64,000 nt of DNA from Mycobacterium sp. E1214 (lineage in GTDB: Bacteria > Actinomycetota > Actinomycetes > Mycobacteriales > Mycobacteriaceae): NCBI RefSeq assembly GCF_001666755.1, contig NZ_LZJC01000165.1:1-64000 (forward strand), read 5' to 3'. The notes beneath the pieces were generated by a model. That model saw nothing but the letters and a program-made list of their open reading frames with translations, was not told the DNA's origin and did no database searches. Made by a program: the position numbers and the translations under genes. Positions 27,091-35,512 of this stretch are shown here, in pieces (position 1 is the stretch's first letter; the number at the start of each line of letters is the position of its first letter).

Positions 27091-28529
27091 TAGCCGACCG
27101 CGCCTTCCATCTGCAGTTCGATCAGCCGGTTGAGCTCGAGCGCGTACTCCATGGGCAGTTCCTTGGCAATCGGCTCGACGAAGCCGCGCACCACCATGGC
27201 CATCGCCTCGTCCTCGGTCAGCCCGCGGCTCATCAGGTAGAACAGCTGGTTGTCACTCACCTTCGAGACGGTGGCCTCGTGGCCCATCGTGACGTCGTCC
27301 TCGCGGATGTCGACATACGGGTAGGTGTCGCTGCGGCTGACCGTATCGACCAGCAGCGCATCGCATTTCACGCTGGACCGCGAGCCGTGCGCGCCCTTGT
27401 TCACCTGGACGAGGCCGCGGTAGGAGGTACGCCCGCCGCCGCGGGCCACCGACTTGGACACGATGTTGCTCGACGTGTTGGGCGCCAGGTGTAGCATCTT
27501 GGCGCCGGTGTCCTGGTGCTGGTCCTCGCCCGCGAACGCGATCGAGAGCACCTCGCCCTTGGCGTGCTCGCCGGTCATCCAGACCGCCGGGTACTTCATG
27601 GTCACCTTGGACCCGATGTTGCCGTCGACCCACTCCATGGTGGCGCCGGCCTCGGCCCGCGCGCGCTTGGTGACCAGGTTGTAGACGTTGTTCGACCAGT
27701 TCTGGATGGTCGTGTACCGGCACCGGCCGCCCGGCTTGACGATGATCTCGACCACCGCGGAGTGCAACGAGTCCGACTTGTAGATCGGCGCGGTGCAGCC
27801 CTCGATGTAGTGCACGTAGGCGTTTTCGTCGACGATGATCAGCGTCCGCTCGAACTGGCCCATGTTCTCGGTATTGATCCGGAAGTAGGCCTGCAGCGGG
27901 ATGTCGACGTGCACGCCGGGCGGGACGTAAATGAACGAGCCGCCACTCCACACCGCGGTGTTGAGCGCGGAGAACTTGTTGTCCCCGGCCGGGATCACGG
28001 TGCCGAAGTACTGCTGGAAGATCTCCGGGTGTTCGCGCAGGCCCGTGTCGGTGTCGAGGAAGATGACGCCCTGCGCCTCGAGGTCCTCGCGGATCTGGTG
28101 GTAGACCACCTCGGACTCGTACTGCGCGGCGACACCGGCGACCAGGCGCTGCTTCTCGGCCTCCGGGATGCCCAGCCGGTCGTAGGTGTTGCGGATGTCC
28201 TCGGGCAGGTCCTCCCAGCTGGCGGCCTGCTTCTCGGTGGAGCGCACGAAGTACTTGATGTTGTCGAAGTCGATGCCCCCGAGGTTGGAGCCCCACCCCG
28301 GCATGGGCTTGCGGTCGAAGATGCGCAGCGCCTTGAGGCGGGTCTGCAGCATCCACTCGGGTTCGCTCTTCTTCGCCGAGATGTCGCGGACCACCGCCTC
28401 GGACAACCCGCGCTGGGCGCTGGCGCCCGCGACGTCGGAGTCCGCCCAGCCGTAGCCGTACCGGCCCAGGGAGGCGATGGCCTCTTCCTGGGTCATCGAC
28501 TCGCCGGACTTCTCGGGCGTGAGAGTCAT
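27090..28529 (-). CDS. sufB: Fe-S scaffold protein SufB, without intein
   Basis: SufB is the scaffold subunit on which the cluster forms. The 479-residue length is that of a plain SufB. The M. tuberculosis protein (Rv1461) is about 846 residues because of an intein; here the reading runs without interruption through the conserved YIEGCTAPIYKSDSLHSAVVE region and to the end. The start is ATG at 28529 behind GGAG at good spacing. A longer in-frame reading to 28739 overlaps sufR and is rejected. It is first of the tightly packed sufB-D-C-S-U-T set, 55 nt after sufR. Confidence 0.96.
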   Translation of the reverse strand: MTLTPEKSGESMTQEEAIASLGRYGYGWADSDVAGASAQRGLSEAVVRDISAKKSEPEWMLQTRLKALRIFDRKPMPGWGSNLGGIDFDNIKYFVRSTEKQAASWEDLPEDIRNTYDRLGIPEAEKQRLVAGVAAQYESEVVYHQIREDLEAQGVIFLDTDTGLREHPEIFQQYFGTVIPAGDNKFSALNTAVWSGGSFIYVPPGVHVDIPLQAYFRINTENMGQFERTLIIVDENAYVHYIEGCTAPIYKSDSLHSAVVEIIVKPGGRCRYTTIQNWSNNVYNLVTKRARAEAGATMEWVDGNIGSKVTMKYPAVWMTGEHAKGEVLSIAFAGEDQHQDTGAKMLHLAPNTSSNIVSKSVARGGGRTSYRGLVQVNKGAHGSRSSVKCDALLVDTVSRSDTYPYVDIREDDVTMGHEATVSKVSDNQLFYLMSRGLTEDEAMAMVVRGFVEPIAKELPMEYALELNRLIELQMEGAVG

Positions 28530-28584
28530 GGGGACGCTCCTTTGATGCTCGTGTTTGACGGCGCGGGCTGCGCGCCGCGTGCTG

Positions 28585-29286
28585 CTAGGTCGTGCTGGGT
28601 GCGGGCGCCAGCGGTACGTGCGTGGTGCACGCGCAGTCGCCGTTGACGATGGTCGCCAACCGCTGCACATGCGTGCCCAGCACCTCCGCCATGGCTTGAC
28701 GCTCCGCGTCGCACAGCTCCGGGAATTCCTCGGCGACATGCGATACCGGGCAGTGGTGCTGGCAGATCTGCACGCCGTGGATCGGCCCGCCGACCCGCGT
28801 CGTGGTGGCCACGTAACCGGCCTTGGTCAACGCGCCGGCCACCCGCTCGGCCGCCGCCTCGACGTCGGCCTCGGCGGCGCTGTCGGCCGGCGCGACGTCG
28901 GCCAGGATCGTGTCGATGCGCTGCCGGGCGAACGCCTGCACCGCCGTCTCACCGCCGATCTCGCGCAGCTGCCGCATGGCCGCGGCGGCCAGATCGTCGT
29001 AGGCGTGCCCCAGCTTGGCACGACCGGCGGCGGTCAGCCGGAACCGCTTGGCGGGACGCCCGCGGCCGGCCTGCTGCCACGCCGCGGCGGGCACCGACTC
29101 GGCGTCACCCGCGTCGGTCATGGCGTCGAGGTGGCGCCGCACACCGGCGGCGGCCAGGCCCAGCCTCTCGCCGATCTCACCCGCCGTGATCGAACCGGAC
29201 TCCAGCAGCAGACGCACGATGGCGCGCCGCGTCTGCCCGTCCGCCGCGCCCACCGCGGCGGCATCGGGGCCGGTTCCGATTTTCAC
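28585..29286 (-). CDS. sufR: Fe-S responsive repressor SufR
   Basis: The 233-residue protein has an N-terminal winged helix (about residues 18-85) of the ArsR/DeoR-like type and a C-terminal part with Cys175, Cys179 and Cys192 (CQHHC then a Cys 13 residues later), plus Cys218 and Cys220. The first three fit the [4Fe-4S] ligand pattern of SufR. Holo-SufR represses the suf operon, and loss of the cluster derepresses it. The GTG at 29286 is chosen because it lies just after a -10-like CACACT, and a matching operator covers it. It corresponds to Rv1460 and is divergent from mptB. Confidence 0.92.
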   Translation of the reverse strand: MKIGTGPDAAAVGAADGQTRRAIVRLLLESGSITAGEIGERLGLAAAGVRRHLDAMTDAGDAESVPAAAWQQAGRGRPAKRFRLTAAGRAKLGHAYDDLAAAAMRQLREIGGETAVQAFARQRIDTILADVAPADSAAEADVEAAAERVAGALTKAGYVATTTRVGGPIHGVQICQHHCPVSHVAEEFPELCDAERQAMAEVLGTHVQRLATIVNGDCACTTHVPLAPAPSTT

Positions 29287-29297
29287 AACACCAGTGT
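29283..29297. promoter_or_regulatory. SufR operator over the sufR start
   Basis: On the minus strand the sequence reads ACACT-GGTGT-TGTGA, which matches the palindrome I recall for mycobacterial SufR (ACACT-N5-TGTGA). It overlaps both the sufR GTG start codon and a -10-like CACACT, as expected for autorepression of a leaderless suf transcript. Confidence 0.65.
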
Positions 29298-29381
29298 GAC
29301 GCAATTCCGGACGCCGGTCTAGCAAGGGTGCCCTGCCTAGGCGTTGCACTGGTCACACCGACCCGCGATCTCGCCGGGGCT

Positions 29382-29387
29382 TACGCT
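29382..29387 (+). promoter_or_regulatory. -10 box of mptB
   Basis: TACGCT fits TANNNT and ends 6 nt before the ATG of mptB, the spacing of a leaderless mycobacterial promoter. No clear -35 element was found. Confidence 0.5.
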
Positions 29388-29393
29388 GCTGGG

Positions 29394-31091
29394 ATGGCAG
29401 TCCGCCACCACACGCTGAGCTCGTCGATCGCCAGCTTGCACGGCGACGAGCAGGCGGTGGGGTCGCCGCTCAACGGTACCGAGCTCACCGCGCTGCAGCG
29501 CACGCGCCTGTTCGGGGCCAGCGGCACCGTGCTGATGGCGATCGGAGCGCTGGGCGCCGGGGCGCGCCCGGTGGTGCAGGACCCGACGTTCGGGGTCCGG
29601 TTGCTCAACCTGCCGTCGCGCATCCAGACGGTGTCGCTGACCATGACGACGACCGGCGCGGTGATGATGGCCTTGGCCTGGCTGATGCTCGGCCGATTCG
29701 CGCTGGGCCCCAGGCGGATGTCGCGCGGCGAGCTGGATCGCACGTTGCTGCTGTGGACGCTGCCGCTGCTGATCGCGCCGCCGATGTACAGCAAGGACGT
29801 CTACTCCTACCTGGCGCAGAGCCAGATCTCCCTGGAGGGGCTGGACCCGTACCGGGTGGGCCCCGCGTCCGGGCTCGGGCTGTCACATGTCTTCACGCTG
29901 TCCGTGCCGACGCTGTGGCGCGAGACGCCGGCGCCCTACGGCCCGCTGTTCTTGTGGATCGGGCGGGGCATCTCGGCGCTCACCGGCGAGAACATCGTCG
30001 CCGCCGTGCTGTGCCACCGCCTGGTGGAACTGCTGGGCGTGGGACTGATCGTGTGGGCGACGCCGCGGCTGGCGCGGCGCTGCGGCGTCGCGGAGGTCAG
30101 CGCGCTGTGGCTGGGGGCGGCCAACCCGCTGCTGATCATGCATCTGGTGGCCGGGGTCCACAACGAGGCGCTGATGCTGGGCCTGATGTTGGCCGGCGCC
30201 GAGTTCGCGCTGCGCGGCATCGACGCCCCGCACCTGTGGCCCGCGTCCTGGCGGCCCGGCCCGGACTGGGAGCCGCTGGGCATGCTGGTCGCCGGCGCGA
30301 TCCTGATCGTGCTGTCGTCGCAGGTCAAGCTGCCCTCCCTGTTGGCGCTCGGGTTCGTCACGATGGCGTTGGCCCATCGGTGCGGCGGCACGCTGCGCGC
30401 GCTGCTGGTGGCGGGCGCCGCGATGACGGGGCTGACGCTGGCGGTGATGGCCCTCGTCGGCTGGGCCAGCGGACTGGGCTTCGGCTGGATCTACACGCTG
30501 GGCACCGCCAACGTGGTCCGCAGCTGGATGTCCCCGCCGACCCTGCTGGCGCTGGGCACCGGCCAGGTCGGCATCCTGCTGGGCTTGGGCGACCACACCA
30601 CCGCCGTGCTGGGCCTGACCCGCGGCATCGGTGTGTTGATCATCACGGTCATGGTGGCGTGGCTGCTGTTGGCCGTCTTCCGCGGCCGGCTGCACCCCAT
30701 CGGCGGGCTCGGCGTCGCGCTGGGCGTCACGGTCCTGCTGTTCCCCGTCGTGCAGCCGTGGTATTTGCTGTGGGCCGTCATCCCGCTCGCCGCCTGGGCC
30801 ACCCGCACCGGCTTCCGGGTGGCGGCCATCGTGATCAGCCTGGTTGTAGGCATTTTCGGCCCCACGGCCAACGGCGACCGCTTCGCGCTTTTCCAGATCG
30901 TCGACGCCACGCTGGCCAGCACCGCCATCGTCGTCGTCCTGATCGCGCTGACCTACACCCGGTTGCCCTGGCGACGCCTGCAGTCCCAGCCGGCGGACGC
31001 CGGTACGCCGGGCGCCGACGCGGCCCCGCCGGCACCGGCGCCGACCCCCACCGCGGCGGCCGCCCCGGACGCCTACGCTGATTCCACGTGA
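29394..31091 (+). CDS. mptB: Alpha-(1->6)-mannopyranosyltransferase MptB
   Basis: MptB is a GT-C polyprenyl-phosphomannose-dependent mannosyltransferase that starts the alpha-1,6 mannan core of lipomannan and lipoarabinomannan outside the membrane. The 565-residue protein has about 13 membrane segments, and the first exported loop contains PMYSKDVYSYLAQ with the acidic residue of GT-C enzymes. A Pro/Ala-rich tail follows the last helix. The ATG at 29394 is favoured by the -10 box just before it; a longer in-frame start at 29328 lacks support. Its stop overlaps the ABC ATPase start by 4 bases. It corresponds to Rv1459c. Confidence 0.92.
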   Translation: MAVRHHTLSSSIASLHGDEQAVGSPLNGTELTALQRTRLFGASGTVLMAIGALGAGARPVVQDPTFGVRLLNLPSRIQTVSLTMTTTGAVMMALAWLMLGRFALGPRRMSRGELDRTLLLWTLPLLIAPPMYSKDVYSYLAQSQISLEGLDPYRVGPASGLGLSHVFTLSVPTLWRETPAPYGPLFLWIGRGISALTGENIVAAVLCHRLVELLGVGLIVWATPRLARRCGVAEVSALWLGAANPLLIMHLVAGVHNEALMLGLMLAGAEFALRGIDAPHLWPASWRPGPDWEPLGMLVAGAILIVLSSQVKLPSLLALGFVTMALAHRCGGTLRALLVAGAAMTGLTLAVMALVGWASGLGFGWIYTLGTANVVRSWMSPPTLLALGTGQVGILLGLGDHTTAVLGLTRGIGVLIITVMVAWLLLAVFRGRLHPIGGLGVALGVTVLLFPVVQPWYLLWAVIPLAAWATRTGFRVAAIVISLVVGIFGPTANGDRFALFQIVDATLASTAIVVVLIALTYTRLPWRRLQSQPADAGTPGADAAPPAPAPTPTAAAAPDAYADST

Positions 31092-32029
31092 GCTCAGACC
31101 CCCAATTCCCCGACGCGGTGGTGCGGCTGCGCGGGGTCAGCAAGCGATACGGGTCGACGAACGCCGTCAACAACTTCGACCTTGACGTGCACGCCGCCGA
31201 GGTGCTGGCTTTGCTCGGCCCCAACGGCGCCGGCAAGACGACCACCGTCGAGATGTGCGAAGGCTTCCTTCGCCCCGACGCCGGCAGCATCGAGGTGCTG
31301 GGTTTGGACCCGATCGCCGACAACGCCCGGCTGCGGCCGCGGATCGGCGTCATGCTGCAGGGCGGCGGCGGCTACCCGGCCGCCCGGGCCGGCGAGATGC
31401 TGGAACTGGTGGCCTCCTACGCCGCCGCGCCGCTCGATCCGGCCTGGCTGCTCGACGTGCTGGGCCTCACCGACGCCGCCCGCACCACCTACCGCCGGCT
31501 TTCGGGCGGTCAGCAACAGCGGCTGGCGCTGGCCTGCGCTCTGGTGGGCCGCCCGGAGCTGGTGTTCCTCGACGAGCCGACCGCCGGCATGGACGCGCAC
31601 GCCCGGCTGCTGGTGTGGGAGCTCATCGACGCGCTGCGCCGCGACGGGGTGACGATCGTGCTGACCACGCATCAGCTCAAGGAGGCCGAGGAGCTCGCCG
31701 ACCGGCTGGTGATCATCGATCACGGCGAGACGGTGGCCAGCGGCACACCGTCGGAGCTGACCCGCGCCGGCGCCAAGGACCAGGTACGGTTCAGCGCGCC
31801 GCCGCGGCTGGACCTGTCGCTGCTGACCGCCGCGCTGCCCGAGGACTACAAGGCGACCGAGGTGACGCCCGGCGAGTACCTGGTCGAGGGCCCCGTCGAC
31901 CCGCAGGTGCTGGCGACGGTGACCGCGTGGTGCGCGCAGATCGACGTGCTGGCCACTGACCTGCGGGTCGAGCAGCGCAGCCTGGAAGACCTATTCCTGG
32001 AACTGACCGGCAGGAAGTTGCGGCCATGA
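31088..32029 (+). CDS. ABC transporter ATP-binding protein (Rv1458c homologue)
   Basis: The 313-residue ATPase subunit has Walker A GPNGAGKTTT, signature LSGGQQQRLALA, Walker B LVFLDEPTAGMD and a switch histidine in LTTHQLKEAEE. About 80 C-terminal residues resemble the drug-resistance (DrrA/CcmA-like) group of ABC-2 exporters. It starts with GTG overlapping mptB (GTGA) and ends overlapping its permease (ATGA), so all three are coupled. The substrate is unknown; proximity to mptB and ctaA hints at an envelope or heme-related cargo, which is inference. Confidence 0.93.
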   Translation: MSSDPQFPDAVVRLRGVSKRYGSTNAVNNFDLDVHAAEVLALLGPNGAGKTTTVEMCEGFLRPDAGSIEVLGLDPIADNARLRPRIGVMLQGGGGYPAARAGEMLELVASYAAAPLDPAWLLDVLGLTDAARTTYRRLSGGQQQRLALACALVGRPELVFLDEPTAGMDAHARLLVWELIDALRRDGVTIVLTTHQLKEAEELADRLVIIDHGETVASGTPSELTRAGAKDQVRFSAPPRLDLSLLTAALPEDYKATEVTPGEYLVEGPVDPQVLATVTAWCAQIDVLATDLRVEQRSLEDLFLELTGRKLRP

Positions 32030-32817
32030 CCGACATCGACAGCACCGCCCCGGCGTTCCCCGCGGGCACCTTCGCCCCCGACCCGCGGCCCAGCGCGGTC
32101 CCGAAAATGCTTGCGGCGCAGTTCCAGCTCGAGCTCAAGCTGCTGCTACGCAACGGCGAACAGTTGCTGTTGACGATGTTCATTCCGATCACGCTGCTGG
32201 TCGGGCTCACGTTGCTGCCGTTCGGGTCGTTCGGCCACAACCGCGCCGCCACGTTCGTCCCCGTCATCATGGCCCTCGCCGTGATCTCCACCGCGTTCAC
32301 CGGGCAGGCCATCGCCGTCGCCTTCGACCGCCGCTACGGGGCGCTCAAGCGGTTGGGGGCCACGCCGCTGCCGGTCTGGGGCATCATCGCCGGCAAGTCG
32401 ATGGCCGTCGTCACGGTGGTGTTCTTGCAGGCGATCCTGTTGGGCGGCATCGGGTTCGCGCTGGGCTGGCGGCCCGCGCCGGCCGGCCTGGCCCTCGGCG
32501 CGGCGGTCATCGCGCTGGGCACGGCCGCGTTCGCGGCGCTCGGGCTGCTGCTGGGCGGGACGCTGCGGGCCGAGATCGTGTTGGCGGTGGCCAACCTGCT
32601 GTGGTTCGTCTTCGCCGGGCTCGGCGCGCTGACGGTGCAGACCGAGATGATCCCCACGGGGGTCAAATGGGCGGCCCGGCTGACGCCGTCGGGCGCGCTT
32701 ACCGAGGCGCTGTCGCGGGCGATGGTGCTCTCCGTCGACTGGTTCGGGGTCACCGTCCTCGCGGCGTGGGGGCTGCTCGCCGCGCTGGGCGCGCGGCGCT
32801 GGTTCCGCTTCACCTGA
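32026..32817 (+). CDS. ABC-2 type permease (Rv1457c homologue)
   Basis: The 263-residue membrane protein has six predicted helices beginning near residue 40 and the ABC-2 layout, with a cytosolic N-terminus of about 30 residues. It pairs with the ATPase that overlaps it by 4 bases. Cargo is unknown. The next gene on the strand, ctaA, is separated by 132 bp with its own promoter, so the transporter operon probably ends here. Confidence 0.9.
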   Translation: MTDIDSTAPAFPAGTFAPDPRPSAVPKMLAAQFQLELKLLLRNGEQLLLTMFIPITLLVGLTLLPFGSFGHNRAATFVPVIMALAVISTAFTGQAIAVAFDRRYGALKRLGATPLPVWGIIAGKSMAVVTVVFLQAILLGGIGFALGWRPAPAGLALGAAVIALGTAAFAALGLLLGGTLRAEIVLAVANLLWFVFAGLGALTVQTEMIPTGVKWAARLTPSGALTEALSRAMVLSVDWFGVTVLAAWGLLAALGARRWFRFT

Positions 32818-32840
32818 GCCGCCCCGGCGCGGCCGCTCGC

Positions 32841-32897
32841 CGAGATTGCCGCCATGGTCGCGGCGCGGCGGCAAGCGCAGCCATGACGGCAATCTCG
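32841..32897. repeat. Imperfect 18-bp inverted repeat, ABC permease-ctaA gap
   Basis: CGAGATTGCCGCCATGGT (32841-32858) is the reverse complement, with two mismatches, of 32880-32897, around a 21-nt spacer. The outer 11 bp pair perfectly. It could terminate the transporter operon or be a dispersed genomic repeat; its build resembles the element at 5103-5162, though the sequence differs. Confidence 0.5.
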
Positions 32898-32936
32898 TCG
32901 CCGCCGCCTTACTACAGGCCGTAGTTGCCGGTGGCC

Positions 32937-32942
32937 TACGAT
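32937..32942 (+). promoter_or_regulatory. -10 box of ctaA
   Basis: TACGAT fits TANNNT and ends 7 nt before the GTG of ctaA, suiting a leaderless transcript. There is no ribosome site between the box and the start. Confidence 0.5.
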
Positions 32943-32949
32943 CGGGGCC

Positions 32950-33906
32950 GTGCCCGTCGGACGAACGCTGAGGCGGTTGGTGGACCTGCTCCCCGACCCC
33001 AGCCTGCGCGTTCAGCGGCTCATCGCCGCGGCGGTGGTCCTCACCCAGGGCGGGATCGCGGTCACCGGGGCGATCGTTCGGGTCACCGCGTCGGGCCTGG
33101 GCTGCCCCACCTGGCCGCAGTGCTTCCCGGGCAGCTTCACTCCGGTGGCCCACGCCGAGGTGCCCCGCATCCACCAGGCCGTCGAGTTCGGCAACCGAAT
33201 GATCACCTTCGCCGTCGTGCTCACCGCGGCGCTGGCGGTGCTCGCCGTGATCCGGGCGCGGCGGCGCCGCGAGGTCCTCGTCTATGCCTGGCTGATGCCG
33301 GTGTCCACGGTGGTCCAGGCGGTGATCGGCGGCATCACCGTGCGCACCGGCCTGCTGTGGTGGACGGTCGCCATCCACCTGCTGACATCGATGACCATGG
33401 TGTGGCTGGCGGTGCTGCTGTTCGTCAAGATCGGCGAGCCCGACGACGGCGTGCCGCAGCGGCGGGTGCCCGTGGCGCTGCGCGCGCTGACCGGCCTGAT
33501 CGGGCTGAACCTGGCCGCCGTCCTGGTCACCGGCACGCTGGTGACCGCCGCCGGGCCGCACGCCGGCGACCGCAGCCCCACCCGCACGGTGCCGCGGCTC
33601 AAGGTCGAGGTCGACACGCTGGTGCACGCCCACTCGTCGCTGCTCATCGCCTACCTGGCGCTGCTGGTCGGCCTGGGCTTCGGGTTGCTGGCCGTGCGCG
33701 CTCCGCGGCCCGTGCTGCGGCGGCTGGCGGTGCTGCTCGCCCTGGTGGTCGCCCAGGCCGGCGTCGGGACCGCGCAGTACTTCACCGGCGTGCCCGCCGC
33801 GCTGGTCGCGCTGCACGTCGCGGGCGCCGCGGCCTGCACCGCCGCCACAGCGGCCCTATGGGCCGCGACGCGAGAGCGGGCCCAGCCCGAGCCGCTCGCA
33901 GGCTGA
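32950..33906 (+). CDS. ctaA: Heme A synthase CtaA
   Basis: CtaA oxidises the heme O methyl group to make heme A for the aa3-type cytochrome c oxidase. The 318-residue protein has about eight helices. It carries the paired cysteines of the first exported loop (GLGCPTWPQCFPG) and histidines in HQAVEFGNR, AIHLLTS, HAHSS and LHVAG that serve as heme ligands in the family. The start is GTG at 32950. Its last 51 bases overlap the convergent ATP-grasp-like gene. It corresponds to Rv1456c, once annotated as an antibiotic transporter. Confidence 0.93.
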   Translation: MPVGRTLRRLVDLLPDPSLRVQRLIAAAVVLTQGGIAVTGAIVRVTASGLGCPTWPQCFPGSFTPVAHAEVPRIHQAVEFGNRMITFAVVLTAALAVLAVIRARRRREVLVYAWLMPVSTVVQAVIGGITVRTGLLWWTVAIHLLTSMTMVWLAVLLFVKIGEPDDGVPQRRVPVALRALTGLIGLNLAAVLVTGTLVTAAGPHAGDRSPTRTVPRLKVEVDTLVHAHSSLLIAYLALLVGLGFGLLAVRAPRPVLRRLAVLLALVVAQAGVGTAQYFTGVPAALVALHVAGAAACTAATAALWAATRERAQPEPLAG

Positions 33907-34518
33907 TTCGACGGCCAGCGCGAACCGGCGCTGGCCGAGGTCGCGGGCGGCGTCGTCCAGCAGCCGCCAGCCCAGCGGCGGCGCGACGAGGTCCAGCCCG
34001 CTCACCCGGTCACCGCGCACGTCGACCCGGGCGCACAGCAGGTTCTCGGCGGCGCCGCCGAGGCGATCGGCGGCCGCCGCCAGGGCGGCCCGACCGAGGT
34101 CCCACACCGCGAAGTCCGGCTCCACGGGCCGCGCGCCGGCGAAGGCGTGCGACGGCTCGGCGGCCAGGAACACCAGCGCCATCTCTGAACCCACGCCCTG
34201 CCCCGTCGGGACGCCCGCCGCGGCGAGGTCGTCCAGGTACCGCTCGCCCAGATTCCAGGCGACGGCGTCCGGCGGGTTGAGCAGGTTGGCCACCGACACG
34301 GTCCACGCCCGGAACTCGTCGAGCCGCCCGGCCCGGTGGGGGGCGTCCCGCAGGATCACCAGGTGGGCGTCCCGGGTCCGCGGGTCGTCCCAGGGCAGCC
34401 AGCGGGCGTGCAGGCCCCGGTGCCGCAGCGCCGGCAGCAGGCCCGCGTCGTCGGCGTCACCGCCGGACCCGGCCAGCACGATGCGCGGATGGAAGATGTC
34501 CGGTCGGGCGAGTTTCAT
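33856..34518 (-). CDS. Shortened ATP-grasp-like protein (Rv1455 homologue)
   Basis: The 220-residue protein starts like RimK-type ATP-grasp proteins: PRIVLAG, then LHARWLPWDDP, VILRDAPHRAGRLDEF, and VAWNLGERYLDDLAAAGVP near residues 90-110. It then passes almost directly to GSEMALVFLAAEPSHAF, which in typical 280-residue relatives follows a central glycine-rich ATP-binding part. About 60-70 residues seem missing, so catalytic function is doubtful. The frame is open with no internal stop, suggesting an in-frame deletion. Its 3' end overlaps ctaA by 51 bases. Start ATG at 34518, 19 bp from the divergent qor gene; 34539 is a possible alternative. Confidence 0.7.
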   Translation of the reverse strand: MKLARPDIFHPRIVLAGSGGDADDAGLLPALRHRGLHARWLPWDDPRTRDAHLVILRDAPHRAGRLDEFRAWTVSVANLLNPPDAVAWNLGERYLDDLAAAGVPTGQGVGSEMALVFLAAEPSHAFAGARPVEPDFAVWDLGRAALAAAADRLGGAAENLLCARVDVRGDRVSGLDLVAPPLGWRLLDDAARDLGQRRFALAVESACERLGLGPLSRRGP

Positions 34519-34537
34519 GCCCGGGCATGATAAGCAC

Positions 34538-35512
34538 ATGCACGCAATCGAAGTCAGCGAAACCGGCGGCCCCGAAGTCCTGCGCTACGTCGAGAAGCCG
34601 CAGCCCACGCCCGGGCCGGGTGAGGTGCTGATCAAGGCCGAGGCGATCGGCGTCAACTTCATCGACACCTACTTCCGGTCCGGCCAGTACCCCCGCGAGC
34701 TGCCGTTCATCCTGGGCTCGGAGCTCGCCGGCACGGTCGCGGCCATCGGCGAGGGGGTGGCGGGCTTCGCAGTCGGCGAGCGGGTGGCCAGCGCGTCGGC
34801 CTCCGGCGGCTACGCGGAGTTCGCGACGGCGCCCGCGGCGCTCACCGCGGAGGTGCCCGACGGGGTGCCGTCCGACGTGGCCGCGTCGGTGCTGCTCAAG
34901 GGGCTGACCGCGCACTACCTGGTCAAGTCGGTGTACCCGGTCAGCGAGGGCGACACCGTGCTGGTGCACGCGGGCGCCGGAGGCGTCGGCCTGATCCTCA
35001 CGCCGTGGGCCAAGGCGCTCGGCGCGCGGGTCATCACGACGGTCTCGACCCCGGAGAAGGCCGAGGTGTCGCGCAAGGCCGGGGCCGACGAGGTGCTCGA
35101 CTACCCCGACGACCCGGCGGCGTTCGGGGAGCGGGTGCGCGCGCTGACGGACGGCGCCGGCGTCGCCGCGGTGTACGACGGCGTGGGGGCGACGACGTTC
35201 GACGCCAGCCTGGCCAGCCTCCGCGTGCGGGGCACCCTGGCGCTCTTCGGCGCGGCCAGCGGCCCCGTCCCGCCGTTCGACCCGCAGCGCCTCAACGCGG
35301 CCGGGTCGGTGTTCCTGACGCGGCCGTCGCTGGCCCATTTCATCCGCACGGCCGACGAGTTCCGCTGGCGGGCCACCGAACTGTTCGAGGCGATCGCCGG
35401 CGGGTCCATCTTTGTCGAGGTGGGCGGGCGCTACCCGCTCGCCGAGGCGGCGCGGGCCCACGAGGACCTGCACGGCCGCAAGACCACGGGCTCGGTCGTG
35501 CTGCTGCCCTAG
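34538..35512 (+). CDS. qor: NADPH:quinone oxidoreductase (zeta-crystallin like)
   Basis: The 324-residue medium-chain dehydrogenase-type protein lacks the zinc ligands of alcohol dehydrogenases. It has a GroES-like N-terminal part (GVNFIDTYFRSGQYP) and a cofactor domain with GAGGVGLIL. It is expected to reduce quinones with NADPH in the cytosol. The start ATG at 34538 is 19 bp from the divergent ATP-grasp-like gene. Its last 4 bases overlap ctaB on the other strand. It corresponds to Rv1454c; the intervening Rv1453 and PE_PGRS28 of M. tuberculosis are absent. Confidence 0.93.
   Translation: MHAIEVSETGGPEVLRYVEKPQPTPGPGEVLIKAEAIGVNFIDTYFRSGQYPRELPFILGSELAGTVAAIGEGVAGFAVGERVASASASGGYAEFATAPAALTAEVPDGVPSDVAASVLLKGLTAHYLVKSVYPVSEGDTVLVHAGAGGVGLILTPWAKALGARVITTVSTPEKAEVSRKAGADEVLDYPDDPAAFGERVRALTDGAGVAAVYDGVGATTFDASLASLRVRGTLALFGAASGPVPPFDPQRLNAAGSVFLTRPSLAHFIRTADEFRWRATELFEAIAGGSIFVEVGGRYPLAEAARAHEDLHGRKTTGSVVLLP

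Noticed and set aside
28530..28739. N-terminal extension of SufB
   Set aside because: It lies inside sufR in another frame; the ATG at 28529 has a good ribosome site and the family length.
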